Source: an uncultured Fretibacterium sp.
GTDB lineage: Bacteria; Synergistota; Synergistia; Synergistales; Aminobacteriaceae
Length of the DNA: 11,557 nt
Direction of reading: 5' to 3'
Assembly (NCBI GenBank): GCA_937892105.1
Contig: CALAUZ010000304.1
Coordinates: forward strand, 1-11,557
Position 1 is the first letter of the stretch. Every line of letters starts with the position of its first letter. The position numbers and the translations under genes were made by a program. The notes beneath the pieces are model-generated. The model was not told the DNA's origin and did no database searches. It worked only from the letters and a program-made list of their open reading frames with translations. Positions 6,740-11,557 of this stretch are shown piece by piece.

Positions 6740-6769
6740 GTATCTTCACGCAGGAGGTTAATACTTTTC

Positions 6770-8167
6770 ATGCTGGCATTCATATTCATTTACGCAATAA
6801 TTCTCGTTGCACTGGGAGCATTCATCGGCCGCAAGGCAAAATCAGCCTCAGACTTCTTCGTTGCAGGCCGGAATTTCGGGACAGGTCTCCTGTTCACATC
6901 ACTCATCGCTGCAAACTTAGGGGCAGGTTCAACAGTAGGTGTTACGGCACTGGCATACACTCACGGCGTTTCAGCATGGTGGTGGATAGGAAGCGCGGGA
7001 ATAGGCTCAATAATTCTGGCATTCATTGTCGGGCCAAAAATATGGCGCATAGCCCGCGAGAACAACTACTACACATTGAGCGACTATCTCGACGCACGTT
7101 ACAGCAGGACATTCTCAGGGATAATATCGTTCATGATGGCGGCAGGGACTCTGGCATTGTTCGCGGGGCAGCTTCTCGGAATTGCATGGATACTTGATGT
7201 TGCGGCAGGAATACCCAAGACACAGGGCGTTATCATTGGTGCTGTCGTAACAACTTTGTATTTTGCGGCGGGAGGCCTTCTCTCAAGTGCCATCGTGAAT
7301 ATTGTTGAAGTTGCCGTTATACTCGCAGGGTTCATCATTGCCGTCCCTTACGTCTGGAGCTATGCTGGAGGTATTGAGGGAATAAGGACAAATGTTGATA
7401 ATCCATCATACTTTGACGCTTTTGGAATGGGAAGCACCGCAATTATCGGCTATATCGTAATGCTCGTACCTTCGTTCTTCATATCACCAGGCTTAATCGG
7501 AAAAGTCTTCGCGGCGAAAAATGAACACGCTGTGAAAGCCGGTACCGCTCTAAACGGTCTGGTTCAGTTAGTGTTTGCTGTTATACCCGTCATTATAGGA
7601 ATGTCTGCCGGTGCATGTCTTCCGGGATTATCGCGTGCGGATCTTGCACTTCCTTCGGCCATGAAAGAGATGATGCCATACTTTGCGGCCTGTCTTGCGC
7701 TTGCGGGAATATTTGCGGCGGAGGTAAGTACTGCTGATACTGTGTTGTACATGCTTGCAGGCTCAATCACTAATGACATCTACAAACGCTTCTTCAATCC
7801 CGAAATTGCGGACAGAAATTTGCTGAGGCTCTCGCGTATTGTAACTGTAATATGCGGAGCTGCCGGTGTAATTCTTGCATTGAGGCTTGAGAGCATAATA
7901 TCCGCACTCACGATATTTTACTCGCTAATGAGCGTATCACTTTCCGCACCGTTAATCTTCGGTCTGTTCACGCGCAGGGCAGGGAACAGTGGGGCGGTAA
8001 TGTCTGCTGTTCTTGGTGCATGTCTCACGGTGTATATGACGTTTGGAGGTTTCGGAGGGTATATAGCGGTATTTGGGGTAAGGCTGAACGCTTCAACCTG
8101 TGGGATAATATTATCGTTCTGCGTTATGGCTTTGTCGATGGTGAAAAATACCTCCCCTGCAAAATAG
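6770..8167 (+). CDS. Sodium:solute symporter (SSS family)
   Basis: This 465-residue, almost wholly hydrophobic protein should cross the cytoplasmic membrane about 12-13 times and import a solute with Na+. Family motifs are SASDFFVAGR (25-34) after the first helix, ANLGAGSTVGVTALAY (48-63) in the first core helix, YTLSDYLDARY (101-111), and AAEVSTADTVLYMLAGS (316-332), whose Ser-Thr pair corresponds to the Na2 site of the LeuT fold. It is slightly shorter than the PutP and PanF branches (about 480-500). AGGAGG at 6752-6757 is 12 nt before the ATG. The substrate (amino acid, carboxylate, pantothenate or sugar) cannot be assigned. No clear promoter lies between the tRNA terminator and the gene, so expression may depend on readthrough. 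The stop codon lies inside a hairpin that appears to serve the opposite strand. Confidence 0.88.
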   Translation: MLAFIFIYAIILVALGAFIGRKAKSASDFFVAGRNFGTGLLFTSLIAANLGAGSTVGVTALAYTHGVSAWWWIGSAGIGSIILAFIVGPKIWRIARENNYYTLSDYLDARYSRTFSGIISFMMAAGTLALFAGQLLGIAWILDVAAGIPKTQGVIIGAVVTTLYFAAGGLLSSAIVNIVEVAVILAGFIIAVPYVWSYAGGIEGIRTNVDNPSYFDAFGMGSTAIIGYIVMLVPSFFISPGLIGKVFAAKNEHAVKAGTALNGLVQLVFAVIPVIIGMSAGACLPGLSRADLALPSAMKEMMPYFAACLALAGIFAAEVSTADTVLYMLAGSITNDIYKRFFNPEIADRNLLRLSRIVTVICGAAGVILALRLESIISALTIFYSLMSVSLSAPLIFGLFTRRAGNSGAVMSAVLGACLTVYMTFGGFGGYIAVFGVRLNASTCGIILSFCVMALSMVKNTSPAK

Positions 8168-8176
8168 CAAGGGAGG
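8144..8176 (-). terminator. Minus-strand intrinsic terminator overlapping the symporter stop codon
   Basis: CCTCCCCTGC (8151-8160) and GCAAGGGAGG (8167-8176) pair at 9 of 10 positions around a 6-nt loop. Read on the minus strand the hairpin is followed by TATTTTTC (8143-8150), a good intrinsic terminator; the plus side lacks a T run. It most likely ends the oxidoreductase transcript, which stops 172 nt upstream. It may also protect the symporter mRNA 3' end. Confidence 0.55.
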
Positions 8177-8197
8177 CAAGTAAAGCCAGGCATTATA

Positions 8198-8330
8198 CGC
8201 CCCCTGTTAAGAGGGAGAGGGCCACACAAGTGGCGAGGGGGTAAAAACGCGATCTCTCCGGTTTACTACGTTCACCACCTCCCCTAATCTAGGAGAGGCA
8301 GAAAACCCAGTCCCCCTAGAGTAACGCAGT
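8198..8330. repeat. Intergenic cluster of C/G-run inverted repeats (candidate dispersed palindromic element)
   Basis: The 180-bp gap between two convergent genes carries no ORF-like signal but several palindromes. CCCCC (8200-8204) pairs with GGGGG (8237-8241) around an inner hairpin GCCAC-ACAA-GTGGC (8221-8234). GGAGAG (8214-8219) can pair with CTCTCC (8254-8259). CCTCCCCT (8278-8285) pairs 7 of 8 with AGGAGAGG (8291-8298). A further C run lies at 8312-8316. The alternating C-rich and G-rich blocks with conserved-looking spacers resemble short non-coding repeats scattered between genes, but only one copy is in the window. Confidence 0.5.
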
Positions 8331-8347
8331 ACAGAGTAGCAATAACT

Positions 8348-10537
8348 CTATATACCTGACACTACGATACTTGCCCTCACTATCACATCGCAGGCTTCAC
8401 CCTTCGTTACAGGACGGCCGTAATAGAATTCGTTTTCACGCCTGTAAACATCAAGTATTCCCAAACGTCCCAGAATTTCAGCGTATTCTGTATTTCTGTT
8501 CTTAGGGGTCTTGAAGGGAACACGTGAGTTCTTCGGCGGCGTAACATCTTTCAGGTCTGGGAATGCTTCACATATTGCCCTCGCAAAATCTCCTCGCGAT
8601 ATGAAGTTTCCAGGCTTGCTGATGTTTATTTTCCCAGTTTTCTTGGCCTTAGAGGCTTTCTGCGCCCTCGTTATAATGTCTATTACATCGCGTCCCGTCA
8701 TGATATCTTCAACTCCAAATACCCCCTTGTCCGCACCGCGTATCAGTGCCATCGCAAGAACCGGGTCGTCCATATCGTCAATCCTGTATGAAGGCGCATG
8801 AGGATATTCGTTCGGAATAACAAGGCCGTACATGTTCGAGATTTGAACGCTAGGATTAAGACTGTGTTCAGGCGGAACATCTGAGTAATGGCACAACGAT
8901 AATGCTACCCCCGATTTCAGCAGCTCCCACTGTACCCGCATAGGGTGAACGTTTCGGGGCATTCGGTTATCCCTTACACTCACTGCCGCAAGTGCTCCTG
9001 CTGCCTGACCCGTCATCATCGTTATGGGCTGAAGCCTCAATGCTCCTGCGCTAAGCCTCGATGCAGATATATTCTTCTCCGCCGCTATAAGTCCGTCTGT
9101 CTCGTTCGGTATAAGTATGTCCATAGGAACTTGGAAAGGCCCGCGTGGCCGGTTTACCTCCTGAAGCCTCATCGTCTCGTCAAGTTCCCACTCCGTGTCA
9201 GCGTCAGTGTTTGCTCCGTGAAGGTCAAGTATATACCCTCCTATTGCGATTGCGTCAGAAAACTCACTGCTTGTATGGCCGTCCCTGTAACTCAGTGAGT
9301 TTTTCAGTATCTCATGCGATGTCAGTGTATGCGCCCCGATTATACGTCTTGATTCCCTGATATAAGGCATAACAGGCATTCGTCGTACTATCTCCTGCCA
9401 TTCGCGGGGAAGTCCTTTTGCAGCTTCGGGAAGTATCCTGTTCTTGTACTCGTCATCTGCAACTGACCAGTCTTCACCCAGCTCGTTCTGAATGTAATAT
9501 ATGAAGTGTAACGTCTTTATGAGTGCCTCATGCTCTATCTGAACACGCAGGTTTCTGTCCTCAAGATAGCTTACAGGCAGTCCCCTTTTACCGTTTATCC
9601 ATGAATATGTACCGGGATAGTCATTGCCCCAGTTTACGCTGGTTTTTGTGATGAACTCCCTGTTTTCCCTGCTTGCGTCATAATTATATGGGTTGGAACT
9701 GTCTGGAAGTCCTCTGTATGCGTTGTGGGTGATGAAATTCACTGGAAGCTGAACAGGATATACATTCCTGAAATTGAAACCGTCCGCACTGACATAGCTC
9801 TCGTAATTTCGTTTTGCAAGTTCGTAACCTGGAAGCGGCGTACTGGGCTTGAGATATTCCGGAACTCCTCCTGAATATTTATGGAGTATCGCTGTCCATG
9901 TTATGTCCTGTATCATCGCGTTTTGGTCTATGAATTTTGAGATGGAATTGCCAGCCCTGTAAGGTGTCTTTGTGAGGGGAAGAATATCGCCGTATTCCGT
10001 TGCATCAATCAAGACTTTGCAGGAGTAACTTCTGTTTCCAGAAGGTGTCTTTACTGTTACGCCTGAAACTGCGCGTTTGTCCTTTTGAACGCTGATAATC
10101 TCCGAGTTCATGAGAAATTCAAGAGTTCCCCTTCTTCTTGCCTCGTTAATCATCGACACTAACGCTTCCTGCCCTATATGAGGCTCAAAGGCCAATGTCC
10201 TGTTGTCCCAGTAACACGTACCCATAGACTTCCCGCGTGAGTCGTAGTAGCTCTTTATACGGTTGATGAACTCAAGGTATATTCCGCTCTTCTGCCTGCT
10301 CATGTCGTCCATCGTGCTTACACCCGCCGCAGTTGCCTGGCCTCCAATCCATGACGTACTCTCCACAACCAGCACACTTGTACCCATTCTTGCGGCCTGT
10401 ATTGCTGCGGATATGCCTCCTGTTCCTCCTCCGGCTACTATAATGTCGTATGAACTGCGGGGTTGTCTTGATGTTCTTGATGCTGCGGAAGTGATAAGGA
10501 TTAACGATATGATGAGCAAAATTTTTCTGACACTCAA
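8348..10537 (-). CDS. Exported FAD-dependent oxidoreductase with possible SLH-like C-terminus
   Basis: This 729-residue protein has a Sec-type signal at residues 1-20 (MSVRKILLIISLILITSAAS), with neither a twin-arginine motif nor a lipobox. The FAD Rossmann motif is DIIVAGGGTGGISAAIQAA (31-49), with E59 as the adenosine-ribose ligand and SWIGGQATA (62-70) typical of the FAD_oxidored family (PF12831). VLIDATEYGDI and a late LIAAEKNISASRLSAGALRL...TGQAAGA region complete the flavin site. From about residue 645, ISRGDFARAICEAFP and YAEILGRLGILDV...GRPVTKGEACDVIVRA resemble a degenerate S-layer-homology repeat, suggesting attachment to the envelope. The initiator is TTG at 10537; AGGAGG lies 12 nt upstream and no ATG or GTG is available in frame nearby. 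The substrate is unknown. It is divergent from ribD, which makes the flavin precursor. Confidence 0.82.
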   Translation of the reverse strand: MSVRKILLIISLILITSAASRTSRQPRSSYDIIVAGGGTGGISAAIQAARMGTSVLVVESTSWIGGQATAAGVSTMDDMSRQKSGIYLEFINRIKSYYDSRGKSMGTCYWDNRTLAFEPHIGQEALVSMINEARRRGTLEFLMNSEIISVQKDKRAVSGVTVKTPSGNRSYSCKVLIDATEYGDILPLTKTPYRAGNSISKFIDQNAMIQDITWTAILHKYSGGVPEYLKPSTPLPGYELAKRNYESYVSADGFNFRNVYPVQLPVNFITHNAYRGLPDSSNPYNYDASRENREFITKTSVNWGNDYPGTYSWINGKRGLPVSYLEDRNLRVQIEHEALIKTLHFIYYIQNELGEDWSVADDEYKNRILPEAAKGLPREWQEIVRRMPVMPYIRESRRIIGAHTLTSHEILKNSLSYRDGHTSSEFSDAIAIGGYILDLHGANTDADTEWELDETMRLQEVNRPRGPFQVPMDILIPNETDGLIAAEKNISASRLSAGALRLQPITMMTGQAAGALAAVSVRDNRMPRNVHPMRVQWELLKSGVALSLCHYSDVPPEHSLNPSVQISNMYGLVIPNEYPHAPSYRIDDMDDPVLAMALIRGADKGVFGVEDIMTGRDVIDIITRAQKASKAKKTGKINISKPGNFISRGDFARAICEAFPDLKDVTPPKNSRVPFKTPKNRNTEYAEILGRLGILDVYRRENEFYYGRPVTKGEACDVIVRASIVVSGI

Positions 10538-10565
10538 AGTATAACACTGCCTCCTGAAAAAATAA

Positions 10566-10594
10566 TTGTCAATGATACACCCTCAAAGTAAAAT
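10566..10594 (+). promoter_or_regulatory. Predicted sigma-70 promoter of ribD
   Basis: TTGTCA (10566-10571) and TAAAAT (10589-10594) are separated by exactly 17 bp, each one base from consensus. The start would be near 10601, leaving a leader of only about 30 nt. That leaves no room for an FMN riboswitch, so control by flavin would need a protein or an upstream site. A 9-bp sequence CTCAAAGTA overlaps the -10 and recurs at 10533-10541. Confidence 0.65.
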
Positions 10595-10615
10595 ACAGGC
10601 AAAAACTTTTTTCCC

Positions 10616-10621
10616 GGAGGT
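10616..10621 (+). promoter_or_regulatory. Ribosome binding site that places the ribD start at an ATA codon
   Basis: GGAGGT at 10616-10621 is the only Shine-Dalgarno sequence in the leader. Measured from GGAGG it lies 9 nt before ATA 10630-10632 and 24 nt before the first in-frame ATG at 10645, so it favours initiation at the ATA codon. Confidence 0.55.
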
Positions 10622-10629
10622 ATACCGCC

Positions 10630-11557
10630 ATACATACTCAATATATGAAACGGGCTTTATCGCTTGCATCTCTAGGAATGGGCAGAACTTCTCCCAACCC
10701 TATGGTCGGCTGTGTAATCGTTAAGGACGGAAGTATCATCGGCGAGGGCTGGCACCACCAATGCGGTAATCCCCACGCAGAAATCGAGGCTCTCAATGAC
10801 GCTCAATCTCGCGGCGAAAGTGTAAAGGGTGCGAGGGTTTATGTTACGCTTGAGCCATGCAGCCATTACGGGAAGACACCTCCGTGCGCAAACAGGCTTG
10901 TTAATGAGGGAGTCAGCGAGGTAATTATCGCCATGAGAGACCCTAACCCTAAAGTAGACGGACGAGGCATAAATATTCTCCGTGAGGCAGGCATTAGGGT
11001 TACAGAGCTTCCAGAGTTTGAGGCTGAGGCAAAGTTCCTTAACAGGGGCTTCATCTTCGCGCAGAAGTATCACAGACCATTCATCACCCTCAAAGCAGCA
11101 ACAAGTCTTGATGGCCGTATGTGTCTCGCAAACGGTTCTAGCAAATGGCTGACAGGTATACTTGCCAGAACCCACGCTCACAGGATACGTTCCGAGAATG
11201 ACGCTGTGCTTGTTGGAGTTAGAACTGTAATTGCAGATAACCCTGAACTTACAGTGCGCAATGTCAGAGGGATTAATCCCTTACGCGTAGTGCTTGACGC
11301 TAACCTTTCAACGCCGTCAACCGCGAAAGTCATAGGCCATGACGGGAAATGCTTGATCCTTACATCAGAGAATGCAGGCAGTGAAAGTATCACGGTACTT
11401 GAAGACGCTGGAGCAGAAATAGCTGTCATGCCTTCACGCGGCAGCCGCATAGATTTGCATTCGGCAGTGAAGTACCTTGCTGAAAGAGGGGTATTAAGGC
11501 TCATGGTAGAGGGAGGAGCTGAGGTATTGAGTTCATTCCTGAGAGAATGGCTTGCGG
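10630..11557 (+). CDS. ribD: Riboflavin biosynthesis deaminase/reductase RibD (3' end outside window)
   Basis: Bifunctional enzyme for the second and third steps of riboflavin synthesis: it deaminates 2,5-diamino-6-ribosylamino-pyrimidinone phosphate, then reduces the ribosyl side chain with NADPH. It acts in the cytosol. Numbered from the ATA codon, the deaminase domain (1-145) has NPHAEIEAL with zinc ligand H49 and proton donor E51, and LEPCSHYGKTPPCA with zinc ligands C77 and C86. The reductase domain starts near 150 with LKAATSLDGR (154-163), then SKWLTG, DAVLVGVRTVIADNPELTVR and a final VEGGAEVL. About 309 of the usual 360-380 residues are present. The first ATG is at 10645, but sequence before it, HTQYMKRAL, matches the family N-terminus (B. 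subtilis RibG MEEYYMKLAL), so translation probably starts at ATA 10630. Other rib genes would be expected downstream. Confidence 0.93.
   Translation, partial: MHTQYMKRALSLASLGMGRTSPNPMVGCVIVKDGSIIGEGWHHQCGNPHAEIEALNDAQSRGESVKGARVYVTLEPCSHYGKTPPCANRLVNEGVSEVIIAMRDPNPKVDGRGINILREAGIRVTELPEFEAEAKFLNRGFIFAQKYHRPFITLKAATSLDGRMCLANGSSKWLTGILARTHAHRIRSENDAVLVGVRTVIADNPELTVRNVRGINPLRVVLDANLSTPSTAKVIGHDGKCLILTSENAGSESITVLEDAGAEIAVMPSRGSRIDLHSAVKYLAERGVLRLMVEGGAEVLSSFLREWLA

Noticed and set aside
6673..6769. T-box or other riboswitch in the symporter leader
   Set aside because: The stretch is under 100 nt, lacks the T-box core sequence and is explained by the tRNA terminator hairpin.
8198..8330. CRISPR array in the repeat-rich gap
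   Set aside because: The units are inverted C/G-run palindromes, not regularly spaced identical direct repeats.
10538..10629. FMN riboswitch upstream of ribD
   Set aside because: The predicted leader is only about 30 nt and the whole 92-bp gap shows none of the conserved RFN-element helices.
10672..11181. 169-residue minus-strand open frame opposite ribD
   Set aside because: It mirrors the RibD deaminase and reductase codons, with no domain of its own.

Overview
The window looks like DNA from a gut-type bacterium, probably a diderm with moderate G+C, perhaps Synergistota. This is inference: the sugar-binding protein has a cleavable signal peptide without a lipobox, as expected for a soluble periplasmic protein, whereas monoderms usually make these proteins as lipoproteins. 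The left 2.65 kb is different. It is visibly richer in G+C, its two genes resemble leucine-rich-repeat tail/adhesin proteins of gut Firmicutes phages, and it meets the rest of the window at an abrupt junction (about 2642-2668) that cuts a gene on each side. It may come from another genome, through illegitimate recombination or a chimeric assembly.

Layout. 1-2650 (minus): a partial BspA-like LRR gene lies 14 bp downstream of a large LRR plus InlB-repeat gene whose 5' end is lost at the junction. 2650-4943 (minus): an import operon with a strong-looking promoter, then a periplasmic sugar-binding protein, an attenuator-like hairpin, a metal-dependent cyclase/hydrolase, and the N-terminal quarter of a sugar ABC ATPase. 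The rest of the ATPase and the expected permease are missing. 4968-6474: an NAD-dependent epimerase (plus) and a small membrane phosphoglycosyl transferase (minus) converge with 10 bp between them; both belong to surface-glycan synthesis. 6516-6739: overlapping divergent promoters, a complete tRNA-Gln(CUG) and a strong intrinsic terminator. 6770-8167: a sodium:solute symporter. 8151-8330: a cluster of C/G-run inverted repeats that includes a minus-strand terminator. 8348-10537 (minus): an exported FAD-dependent oxidoreductase with a possible SLH-like C-terminus. 10566-11557 (plus): ribD, cut by the window end, with its own promoter and an apparent AUA start codon.

Functional reading. The SBP-cyclase-ATPase operon points to uptake and processing of one small, probably sugar-like or amide/lactone-containing compound. 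The flavin-dependent secreted enzyme and a riboflavin-biosynthesis gene are divergent across 92 bp, which could allow coordinated expression. No CRISPR array, insertion sequence, transposase, rRNA or known riboswitch was seen. The most notable items are the chimeric junction, the AUA start of ribD, the intergenic palindrome cluster and the G10 tract in the phosphoglycosyl transferase.
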